This document shows, piece after piece, positions 1 through 5,063 of a stretch of 5,063 nt of DNA. The notes under the pieces were generated by a model. The model did not search any database, was not told where the DNA came from, and saw nothing but the letters and a program-made list of their open reading frames with translations. A program made the position numbers and the translations under genes. Origin of the DNA: Euryarchaeota archaeon Ods04 (GTDB lineage: Archaea > Halobacteriota > Halobacteria > Halobacteriales > Halorutilaceae); NCBI GenBank assembly GCA_028751055.1, contig JAQZDD010000106.1:1-5063 (forward strand). The letters are read 5' to 3'. The first letter of the stretch is position 1; every line of letters starts with the position of its first letter.

Positions 1-174
1 TATACGACACCTGACGACGCCGAGGACGAGATAGCGCGTGCCATACAAGGCGACGCAGTACCGCGTTTCGGCGCGTCGGACTCGAATTGCGACTCCCATC
101 TAAAACGCACGACGCGTGACGCCGTCGAGGAGGCGTACGAAGGACGCGAACACGGCTTCCGGCGTTTCGCGTGA
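1..174 (+). CDS. C-terminal end of an unrecognised protein (partial)
   Basis: Frame 1 is open from the left edge of the window to a TGA at 172-174, giving the last 57 residues of a protein whose start lies outside. The codon choice (GAC, GTC, GAG, many CG-rich codons) matches the downstream genes, so the frame is very likely real. The tail is charged and hydrophilic, with an acidic stretch near residues 5-10 of the visible part, a single Cys in the context SNCDSH, and a basic, aromatic end (GFRRFA). No membrane segment is visible. I do not recognise the family. The lone Cys and His could be ligands, but nothing supports that beyond their presence. The next gene starts 38 bases downstream and has its own TATA-like box, so the two need not be co-transcribed. 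Confidence 0.72.
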   Translation, partial: YTTPDDAEDEIARAIQGDAVPRFGASDSNCDSHLKRTTRDAVEEAYEGREHGFRRFA

Positions 175-181
175 GGTGAGT

Positions 182-190
182 AAAGTTATT
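182..190 (+). promoter_or_regulatory. TATA-like promoter box for the CBS-ParB gene
   Basis: AAAGTTATT is the only AT-rich stretch in the 38-base gap after the preceding stop codon. Its centre lies about 27 bases before the ATG at 213. That is the expected distance from an archaeal TATA box to the transcription start, so the mRNA probably begins at or next to the start codon and is leaderless. There is no convincing Shine-Dalgarno just before 213, which agrees with this. The core AAAGTTA recurs upstream of sufB. Confidence 0.5.
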
Positions 191-212
191 GGTGAGGGGT
201 TCGTTTGAATAC

Positions 213-1043
213 ATGATGGAAACGTCGTCGTCGAAGCCCAAGGTAAAGGAGTACATGACGAAGGACGTCGTGACGGTACAGCCTGATGACACCGTGGGCG
301 ACGTGATGCAGAAGATGATGAACGACGAGTCGCACTCCGGCTTCCCGGTTGTAGACGCGAGTTCCGGAAGGAACGGCGAACTCTTAGGCTTCGTGACCGC
401 CAAACGTCTCTTGGGACGTGACGAACTCGAACGTGTCGGCGACATCATGGCGACGGAACTCGTCGTTGCGGAGCCGGATATGCGTGTCGACGACGCGGCA
501 CGCGTCATCCTTCGCTCAGGGATACAGAAGCTACCCGTCGTCGACGAGGACGGCATGCTCATCGGCATAATCTCGAACTCCGACGTCATCAGGTCACAGA
601 TAGAGCGCGTCACGCCGAGCAAGGTTTGGAAGCTGATGCGGACGCTCGAATCTATACACGACACGGAGGTCAGCGAGGAGCGACGTGAAGTTCCGATAGA
701 CGAACTCGTTCCGACGCAGGACAAGATATACGCCGACGAACTCGACGGACGCTCGTACGAACTGAAGCGTGGACTCGCCGAACCGCTTATCGTCGTCGAA
801 CGTGGAGACAACCTGATTCTGGTCGACGGACACCACCGTGTTATCGCCGCCGACCGTCTCGGTATCGAGAAGATGGACGCTTACGTCATCGTCGTCGACG
901 CCGACATCGAACTCGGTCTCGAAAGAACGGCACGCGAGAGCGGCTTGGAGAGCCTCGAAGACGTGAAGGTCGTCGACTACGCGCGCCATCCGCTCATAGA
1001 GGCGACGCGGTACTCCAGCGACGCCGATTCCAAAGAGGTTTAG
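213..1043 (+). CDS. Two-CBS-domain protein fused to a C-terminal ParB/SerK-like domain
   Basis: The protein has 276 residues. Two CBS domains occupy about residues 10-70 and 75-130, seen in the EYMTKDVVTV and DIMATELVVAEPD openings and the paired GFPVVD/LLGFVT and KLPVVDEDG/LIGIIS strands. CBS pairs usually bind adenosine nucleotides or SAM and act as sensors. A third domain, about residues 158-240, carries VDGHHRVIAA at 204-213, the signature of the ParB/Srx fold that also includes the archaeal free serine kinase SerK. The N-terminal nucleotide sensor therefore probably controls the C-terminal domain. There is no helix-turn-helix DNA-binding domain of a classical ParB, so a chromosome-partition role is unlikely. 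An upstream TTG at 189 extends the frame by eight residues, but the ATG at 213 fits the TATA spacing better; the adjacent ATG at 216 is also possible. The SDR gene follows after 23 bases. Domain calls are firm, but the biochemical role is inferred. Confidence 0.9.
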   Translation: MMETSSSKPKVKEYMTKDVVTVQPDDTVGDVMQKMMNDESHSGFPVVDASSGRNGELLGFVTAKRLLGRDELERVGDIMATELVVAEPDMRVDDAARVILRSGIQKLPVVDEDGMLIGIISNSDVIRSQIERVTPSKVWKLMRTLESIHDTEVSEERREVPIDELVPTQDKIYADELDGRSYELKRGLAEPLIVVERGDNLILVDGHHRVIAADRLGIEKMDAYVIVVDADIELGLERTARESGLESLEDVKVVDYARHPLIEATRYSSDADSKEV

Positions 1044-1066
1044 AGACGCGCCCCGCTTTCTGCGGC

Positions 1067-1864
1067 ATGGAACTCGGAATCGAAGGCAACGCCGCTCTCG
1101 TAACCGCTTCGTCGAGCGGTCTCGGAAAGGCGTCGGCGGAGGCTCTTGCTTCGGAGGGCGTCAACGTCGTAGTCAACGGGCGCGACGAAGAAAGACTCGA
1201 AAAGGGCGTTGAGGACGTGCGCGCCGCGGCGACGGACGACGCGGAGGTCGTCGGCGTGCAGGCGGACATCGCACGGAAGGACGACATCGAAGGACTCGTC
1301 GAAAGCACCGTCGAGGAGTTCGGCGGACTCGACCATCTCGTGACGAGCGCGGGCGGTCCGCCGAGCGGTCCCTTCCTCCAAACCACCGACGAGGACTGGT
1401 ACGAAGCATTCGACCTCTTAGTGATGAGCGTCGTGCGTGCCGTCCGCGAAGCCGAACCTTACCTCCGCGAAGGCGACGGCGGGACGGTAGTCAACATAAC
1501 TTCGCGTAGCGTCAAGGAGGCTATCGACTCGCTCGTACTCTCCAACTCCGTACGTATGTCTGTCATCGGTCTCGAAAAGACGCTCTCGAAGGAGCTTGCG
1601 CCCGATGTGCGCGCCAACGCCGTCCTTCCGGGAGCACACGAGACATCACGTATAGAGGAACTCGTCGAACAGGCTGTCGAACGCGGTGACTACGAAGACT
1701 ACGCCGAAGGACTCAAAGACTGGAGCGCGGGCGTGCCGCTCGAACGTGTCGGCGAACCGCGCGAACTCGGCGATGTCGTCGCCTTCCTCTCGTCGGAACG
1801 CGCGAGCTACCTAAACGGCGTCGCTGTTCCCGTCGACGGCGGCGGAGGCGCGTCGAACCTCTGA
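1067..1864 (+). CDS. SDR-fold protein, BKR-like group with a variant active site
   Basis: The protein has 265 residues, normal for a classical short-chain dehydrogenase/reductase: a single Rossmann domain, cytoplasmic, with no signal peptide. The nucleotide-binding loop is TASSSGLG at 13-20 instead of the usual TGxxxGxG. Further family marks are D67 in the QADI strand end, TSAGGPP at 93-99 in place of NNAG, NIT at 143-145, LPG at 187-189 and the C-terminal VPVDGG. Aligning from GLEKTLSKEL back to the FabG pattern puts Ser146 at the catalytic Ser, but Ser159 at the catalytic Tyr and Arg163 at the catalytic Lys. The AGGPPSGPF and LVLSNSVR stretches match the group annotated as BKR-like SDR, known for an imperfect cofactor motif and tetrad. 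Its substrate is unknown, and it may not be a reductase. It follows the CBS gene by 23 bases without a clear Shine-Dalgarno, so it is probably co-transcribed with it. Confidence 0.9.
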   Translation: MELGIEGNAALVTASSSGLGKASAEALASEGVNVVVNGRDEERLEKGVEDVRAAATDDAEVVGVQADIARKDDIEGLVESTVEEFGGLDHLVTSAGGPPSGPFLQTTDEDWYEAFDLLVMSVVRAVREAEPYLREGDGGTVVNITSRSVKEAIDSLVLSNSVRMSVIGLEKTLSKELAPDVRANAVLPGAHETSRIEELVEQAVERGDYEDYAEGLKDWSAGVPLERVGEPRELGDVVAFLSSERASYLNGVAVPVDGGGGASNL

Positions 1865-1885
1865 GGTTTAGGTCGAACTAAACTG

Positions 1886-1892
1886 TATTTTC
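1886..1892 (+). terminator. Possible weak T-rich terminator after the SDR gene
   Basis: TATTTTC lies about 22 bases past the SDR stop codon. Archaeal termination often uses short T-runs on the coding strand without a strong hairpin. Only four consecutive T are present and no stem precedes them, so support is modest. Its place at the junction between the SDR gene and the suf promoter region makes it plausible. Confidence 0.25.
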
Positions 1893-1920
1893 GTTCCTCG
1901 GGGCTATTCTGACGCTTTCC

Positions 1921-1927
1921 ATAAATA
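1921..1927 (+). promoter_or_regulatory. Second TATA-like element in the gap before sufB
   Basis: ATAAATA is the most AT-rich heptamer in the SDR-sufB gap. Read on the plus strand it would start transcription near 1950 and give sufB a leader of almost 90 bases containing the palindrome at 1994-2011. Read on the minus strand (TATTTAT) it would fire back into the SDR 3' end. It could be a secondary or alternative promoter, or simply AT-rich spacer. The box nearer sufB is the better placed one. Confidence 0.3.
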
Positions 1928-1985
1928 CATTTCTAACGTTGAAAACTGCTCTTTCCTGTTCCCGAAACGCGGAGCGGTAAGGCAG

Positions 1986-1994
1986 AAAAGTTAA
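1986..1994 (+). promoter_or_regulatory. Probable TATA-like promoter box of the sufB-D-S operon
   Basis: AAAAGTTAA shares the core AAAGTTA with the box ahead of the CBS gene at 182-190. With normal archaeal spacing, transcription would begin near 2015-2018, leaving a leader of about 20 bases that contains the AGGTGA Shine-Dalgarno of sufB. The right edge abuts an 18-base palindrome, which suggests regulation at this promoter. Confidence 0.45.
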
Positions 1995-2011
1995 GACGTT
2001 AAGTAACGTCT
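1994..2011 (+). promoter_or_regulatory. Perfect 18-base inverted repeat, candidate operator of the suf operon
   Basis: AGACGTTA-AG-TAACGTCT has two perfectly complementary 8-base arms around a 2-base centre. It sits directly after the TATA-like box and before the predicted transcription start, where a bound dimeric repressor would block TFB or RNA polymerase. A related half-site, TAACGT, also occurs at 1934-1939. With a 2-base loop it cannot form a normal RNA hairpin, so a DNA-binding dimer is the more natural reading. Fe-S assembly operons are commonly controlled by iron or redox sensors. Which regulator would bind here is not shown by the sequence. Confidence 0.55.
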
Positions 2012-2026
2012 GTTAGGACGCATCTC

Positions 2027-2032
2027 AGGTGA
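2027..2032 (+). promoter_or_regulatory. Shine-Dalgarno of sufB
   Basis: AGGTGA ends four bases before the ATG at 2037 and is complementary to the conserved archaeal 16S rRNA 3' end (CACCU core). It supports that start codon and distinguishes sufB from the apparently leaderless genes in the window. Confidence 0.65.
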
Positions 2033-2036
2033 ACTC

Positions 2037-3449
2037 ATGAGCACAGAAACAAAGGAATGGAAGGAAGCACAGAAGCAGAGATTCGACCACCGTAACCCCG
2101 AGCGTTCAGTCTACAAATCTCCAGAGGGACTCTCGGAGGAGGTCATACGCGAAATCTCCGAAGAGAAGGACGAACCCGACTGGATGCTCGAAAGACGTCT
2201 CAAGTCGTTCGAGCATTTCAAGCGGAAGCCGATGCCTTCGTGGGGTCCGAGCCTCCACGAACTCGATATCGAGTCCATTGTCCCCTACCTCAAGGCGGAC
2301 GAAACGACGAGTGAGGACGACTGGGACGACGTTCCCGAGGACATAAAGGAGACTTTCGACAAGTTGGGCATTCCCGAGGCGGAGCAGGAGGCTCTCGGCG
2401 GCGTCGGAGCGCAGTACGAGTCGGAGGTCGTCTACCAGAACATGAAGGACCAGTGGGAGGAGAAGGGTGTCGTCTTCACCGACATCGACACGGCGATACA
2501 GGAGCACGAGGAGCTCGTCAAGGAGCACTTCATGACGAAGTGCGTCCCGCCGTCGGACAACAAGTTCGCCGCGCTCCACGGCGCGATACACTCGGGCGGT
2601 AGCTTCGTCTACATCCCCGAGGGCGTCACAGTCGAGATGCCTATACAGGCGTACTTCCGTATGAACTCCGAGGGCATGGGACAGTTCGAGCACACGCTCA
2701 TCATCGCCGAGGACGGTGCCGACGTGCACTACATCGAGGGATGTAGCGCGCCGATGTACTCGCGTCACAACCTCCACGCCGGATGTGTCGAGGTCTTCGT
2801 GGGCGAGGAAGCTTCGGTTCAGTACTCGACCGTCCAGAACTGGTCGAAGAACACTTACAACCTCAACACGAAGCGCGCCCTCGTCGAGAAGGGCGGTAAC
2901 ATGGACTGGATTTCGGGTTCGATGGGGAGCAAGAAGACGATGCTCTACCCCATGACGGTTCTCAAGGGCGAGGGCGCGTCCGACCGTCATATCACCATCG
3001 GATTCGCGGGCGAAGGACAGGACATCGACACGGGCGCGAAGGTCTCGCACCTCGCGCCTAACACGTCGTCGACCATCGAGTCGAAGTCGATTGCGATGGA
3101 CGGTGGACGCACCAACTACCGCGGTCTTGTGCGTGTCTCGCCGGGTGCGAAGGGAGTCAAGAGCAGCGTCGACTGTGACGCGCTGATGCTCGACGAGAAG
3201 TCGGTCAGCGACACGATGCCGTACGAGGAGATAAAGGAGAGCGATGTCGACATGGCGCACGAGGCTACCGTCGGAAGCATCGGAGACGAGGACATCTTCT
3301 ACCTCCAGTCACGCGGTATCGAGGAAGACGAGGCGATGCAGATGGTCGTGAGCGGATTCATAGAGCCGCTCGTCGAGGAACTCCCGCTCGAATACGCGGT
3401 CGAGCTAAACAGGCTCGTCGAGTTAGAGATGGAAGGCTCGCTCGGATAA
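2037..3449 (+). CDS. sufB: Fe-S cluster assembly scaffold protein SufB
   Basis: The protein has 470 residues, the usual length for SufB. It is the cytoplasmic scaffold core on which nascent Fe-S clusters are built, working as a heterodimer with SufD and driven by SufC. An N-terminal helical region holds EKDEPDWMLERRL at 43-55; the right-handed beta-helix core follows. By spacing against E. coli SufB, Arg208 and Asn210 in YFRMN match R226 and N228, Cys236 in EGCSAP matches C254, Cys380 in CDAL matches C405, and His408-Glu409 in HEAT match H433-E434. All key positions are therefore kept. Cys169 and Cys250 are extra. Many stretches (VGAQYESEVVYQN, PPSDNKFAALHGA, QNWSKNTYNLNTKRA) have the haloarchaeal form. 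Glu codons are mostly GAG (about 45 of 60), unlike the SDR gene, which suggests stronger codon selection. sufD follows after 47 bases. Confidence 0.98.
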   Translation: MSTETKEWKEAQKQRFDHRNPERSVYKSPEGLSEEVIREISEEKDEPDWMLERRLKSFEHFKRKPMPSWGPSLHELDIESIVPYLKADETTSEDDWDDVPEDIKETFDKLGIPEAEQEALGGVGAQYESEVVYQNMKDQWEEKGVVFTDIDTAIQEHEELVKEHFMTKCVPPSDNKFAALHGAIHSGGSFVYIPEGVTVEMPIQAYFRMNSEGMGQFEHTLIIAEDGADVHYIEGCSAPMYSRHNLHAGCVEVFVGEEASVQYSTVQNWSKNTYNLNTKRALVEKGGNMDWISGSMGSKKTMLYPMTVLKGEGASDRHITIGFAGEGQDIDTGAKVSHLAPNTSSTIESKSIAMDGGRTNYRGLVRVSPGAKGVKSSVDCDALMLDEKSVSDTMPYEEIKESDVDMAHEATVGSIGDEDIFYLQSRGIEEDEAMQMVVSGFIEPLVEELPLEYAVELNRLVELEMEGSLG

Positions 3450-3467
3450 GGGCAATAACGCCAGCCC

Positions 3468-3473
3468 TATAAC
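3468..3473 (+). promoter_or_regulatory. Candidate internal TATA box for sufD
   Basis: TATAAC is centred about 26-27 bases before the sufD ATG at 3497, the distance expected for a leaderless archaeal transcript. No Shine-Dalgarno precedes sufD, and the 47-base gap is larger than expected for a tightly coupled pair. sufD could thus be transcribed both from the sufB promoter and from this one. Confidence 0.45.
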
Positions 3474-3496
3474 TTCTCCCGACTTACTCAGAAACA

Positions 3497-4717
3497 ATGA
3501 GTACACAACAACATATCGACGAAGAGTTCGTGAAGGAACTATCGGACGAGCGCGACGAACCCGACTGGCTTCGCCAACGGCGTCTCGAAGCATGGAGGTC
3601 GTACGACGACCTTCCCGCTCCGAACGTGATACAGACTCCAGGAAAGCGTTGGACCGACCTTGACGAACTCGACGTGCGTTCACGTTCGCGCAGGACGGAA
3701 GAGCGCGATACACGTACGAGCATCGACGCTGACGTACCCGACGGTGTGGTAGTCGCTGACCTTGAAGACGCAGTACACGAACACGAGGACGTAATCCGCG
3801 ACGTTCTCCTGCGTGAGGTCGTACCTTGGGACGAGAACCGTCTTCTCGCCGTACACGCGGCTTCGTGGAGGAGCGGTCTTTTCGTCTACGTCCCCGAGGG
3901 CGTCGAGGTTGAAGACGTAATCAGAACCCGGACGGAGGTCGACGAGGAGGCGCGTTTCACGCACACGCTCGTCGTCGCCGAGGAAAACGCGACGGTGACG
4001 GTCGCCGAGTCTCTGGAAGAAGGAGACGAGGAGACGTACGTCTCGAACGTCGTTGAGGTCGTCGCAGGAGACGGCGCGGAAGTCAACTACGGCGCGCTCC
4101 AGAGCCTCGACGAAGGCGCGTACCAGTTCACGTCTAAGCGCGGTGTGGCAGGACGCGACGCCTCCGTAAACTGGATAGACGGCTGTTTCGGTAGTGCTCT
4201 CACTAAGTCGACAGTATCGACGGTTATCGAAGGCGAAGGCTCCGACACAGCAAACTACGGTCTGTTCTTCGGGACGGGAAGGCAGCACTTCGACTTAGAG
4301 ACGTGGACACGCCACGACGCGCCGCACACAACGTGCGACATGTTCACACGCGGTGTGCTCGATGACCGCGCCGTAAGTGCGTACGAGGGCACCATAGAGG
4401 TGTCGCAGCCCGCGTACGAGGTCGACGCCTACCAGACCGAGAACGTCCTTCTGGTGAGCGACGAGGCGGAGGCGGACGCTTCGCCGCGCCTCGAAATCGA
4501 CAACCACAACGTCAAGTGTTCGCATGCCGCGACGATGGGGCGTGTCGACGACGAGGAGCTGTTCTACATGACGAGCAGGGGTGTCGACGAGGACGAGGCG
4601 GAGAAGCTCATAATAGAAGGCTTCTTCGAGCCTGTCTTCGGAGAGCTACCGTTCCCCGACTTAGAAGACGAGTTCCGAGAACTCATACAGGAAAAGATGG
4701 GTGAAAGGTCAGGATGA
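3497..4717 (+). CDS. sufD: Fe-S cluster assembly protein SufD
   Basis: The protein has 406 residues, within the normal SufD range. It is the SufB paralogue that pairs with it in the SufBCD complex and contributes to cluster formation at the interface. The N-terminus repeats the SufB helical motif as DERDEPDWLRQRRLEAW at 17-33, then a divergent beta-helix core follows. The C-terminal KCSHAATMGRVDDEELFYMTSRG at 340-362 is the SufD signature; His343 in CSH corresponds to E. coli SufD H360, a residue important for cluster assembly. The EGC and CDAL cysteines of SufB are absent, which separates it from a second SufB. A Cys at 230 and one at 280 are present, with no known role. The core is much less conserved than SufB, as usual for SufD. 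The gene ends inside the start codon of sufS (ATGA). Confidence 0.96.
   Translation: MSTQQHIDEEFVKELSDERDEPDWLRQRRLEAWRSYDDLPAPNVIQTPGKRWTDLDELDVRSRSRRTEERDTRTSIDADVPDGVVVADLEDAVHEHEDVIRDVLLREVVPWDENRLLAVHAASWRSGLFVYVPEGVEVEDVIRTRTEVDEEARFTHTLVVAEENATVTVAESLEEGDEETYVSNVVEVVAGDGAEVNYGALQSLDEGAYQFTSKRGVAGRDASVNWIDGCFGSALTKSTVSTVIEGEGSDTANYGLFFGTGRQHFDLETWTRHDAPHTTCDMFTRGVLDDRAVSAYEGTIEVSQPAYEVDAYQTENVLLVSDEAEADASPRLEIDNHNVKCSHAATMGRVDDEELFYMTSRGVDEDEAEKLIIEGFFEPVFGELPFPDLEDEFRELIQEKMGERSG
4700..4704 (+). promoter_or_regulatory. Shine-Dalgarno of sufS inside the end of sufD
   Basis: GGTGA lies within the last codons of sufD, nine bases before the sufS ATG at 4714. Together with the four-base ATGA overlap it supports that start and coupled translation of the two proteins. 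Confidence 0.55.
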
Positions 4718-5063
4718 GTGTCGAAAAAGCTTCTCCCTACAACATCGACGACGTACGTGACGACTTCCCCGTCCTGAGTAGGACGGTAGACGGGGAGAAG
4801 CTCGTCTACCTCGACAACGCCGCGACTTCGCAGAAGCCCGAGCAGGTCATAGACGCAGTCTGTGACTTCTACAGGAACCACAACGCAAACGTCCACCGAG
4901 GTCTGCATACGCTGAGCCAAGAGGCGAGCGAGGCGTACGAGGGGGCGCACGACCGTCTTGCCGAGTTCTTGGGCGCGGAAGGACGTGAAGAGATAGTCTT
5001 CACGTCGAACACGACCGACGGCATAAACACAGTCGCCTTCGGATGGGGTATGCAGAACGTCAA
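4714..5063 (+). CDS. sufS: Cysteine desulfurase SufS, N-terminal part (cut by window edge)
   Basis: Translation from the ATG at 4714 stays open to the window edge, giving 116 residues of a family of roughly 410. SufS is a PLP-dependent class V aminotransferase-fold enzyme that converts cysteine to alanine and a protein-bound persulfide, supplying sulfur to SufBCD. Family marks are VRDDFPVL at 14-21, YLDNAATSQKP at 32-42, NANVHRGLHTLS at 57-68 and FTSNTTDGIN at 96-105, the last being the PLP-phosphate-binding region (more often FTRGTTEAIN in the family). The PLP lysine and the active-site persulfide cysteine would lie beyond the window. The start overlaps the sufD stop by four bases. NifS/IscS enzymes lack this N-terminal pattern, so SufS is the better call. 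Confidence 0.96.
   Translation, partial: MSVEKASPYNIDDVRDDFPVLSRTVDGEKLVYLDNAATSQKPEQVIDAVCDFYRNHNANVHRGLHTLSQEASEAYEGAHDRLAEFLGAEGREEIVFTSNTTDGINTVAFGWGMQNV

Noticed and set aside
189..212. TTG at 189 as the start of the CBS-ParB gene
   Set aside because: It overlaps the TATA-like box, so transcription starting about 27 bases later would exclude it. The extra eight residues match nothing in CBS proteins, and the ATG at 213 fits the leaderless spacing.
213..1043. Classical ParB partition protein or plasmid replication region
   Set aside because: There is no helix-turn-helix, no parA neighbour, no iterons or origin-like AT-rich repeats, and the surrounding genes are chromosomal housekeeping genes.
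1053..1065. Short hairpin CCGC-TTTCT-GCGG just before the SDR start codon
   Set aside because: A four-base stem is expected often by chance in GC-rich DNA, and it has no T-run or conserved context. It is too weak to call a regulator.
1035..1871. GAGGTTTAG repeated at the ends of the CBS gene (1035-1043) and of the SDR gene (1863-1871)
   Set aside because: Nine matching bases over stop-codon regions with no further similarity on either side. It is most likely coincidence and is not an attachment site or mobile element boundary.
2106..3260. A 384-codon open frame on the minus strand opposite sufB
   Set aside because: It lies wholly inside sufB, has Val-, Leu- and Arg-rich composition with no recognisable domain, and is the usual antisense shadow produced by the codon bias of GC-rich acidic genes.
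3680..4288. A 202-codon open frame on the minus strand opposite sufD
   Set aside because: It is an antisense shadow of sufD with no promoter, Shine-Dalgarno or domain, and its composition mirrors the sufD codon bias.

Overview
The window reads as haloarchaeal or near-haloarchaeal chromosome. The proteins are strongly acidic (runs of Asp and Glu), the SufB sequence has the form familiar from Halobacteria, and TATA-like boxes lie about 25-27 bases upstream of start codons. Some genes look leaderless, while others carry a GGTGA-type Shine-Dalgarno. GC content looks moderate, high 50s percent by eye, which is low for a typical haloarchaeon. The exact lineage cannot be fixed from this window.

All genes are on the plus strand. 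From left to right they are: the C-terminal end of an unrecognised protein (1-174); a two-CBS-domain protein fused to a ParB/SerK-like domain (213-1043); an SDR-fold protein of the BKR-like group with an altered active site (1067-1864); a 172-base regulatory gap; then a SUF iron-sulfur cluster assembly operon of sufB (2037-3449), sufD (3497-4717) and the start of sufS (4714 to the window edge).

SufS takes sulfur from cysteine, and SufB and SufD form the scaffold on which Fe-S clusters are built, normally with the ATPase SufC. No sufC lies just upstream of sufB. It must be downstream of sufS or elsewhere. sufD and sufS overlap by four bases and are almost certainly translationally coupled. sufB has an upstream promoter region with a perfect 18-base inverted repeat placed between the TATA-like box and the likely transcription start, a good candidate operator. 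sufD may also have its own leaderless promoter.

No RNA gene, CRISPR array, insertion sequence or other mobile element was seen. The main points for a second look are the palindrome upstream of sufB, the absence of GATC, GGCC and CTAG with matching codon choice, the CBS-ParB/SerK-like fusion close to a cysteine-consuming pathway, and the missing sufC. This looks mostly like an ordinary core-genome region rather than a new defence or mobile system.
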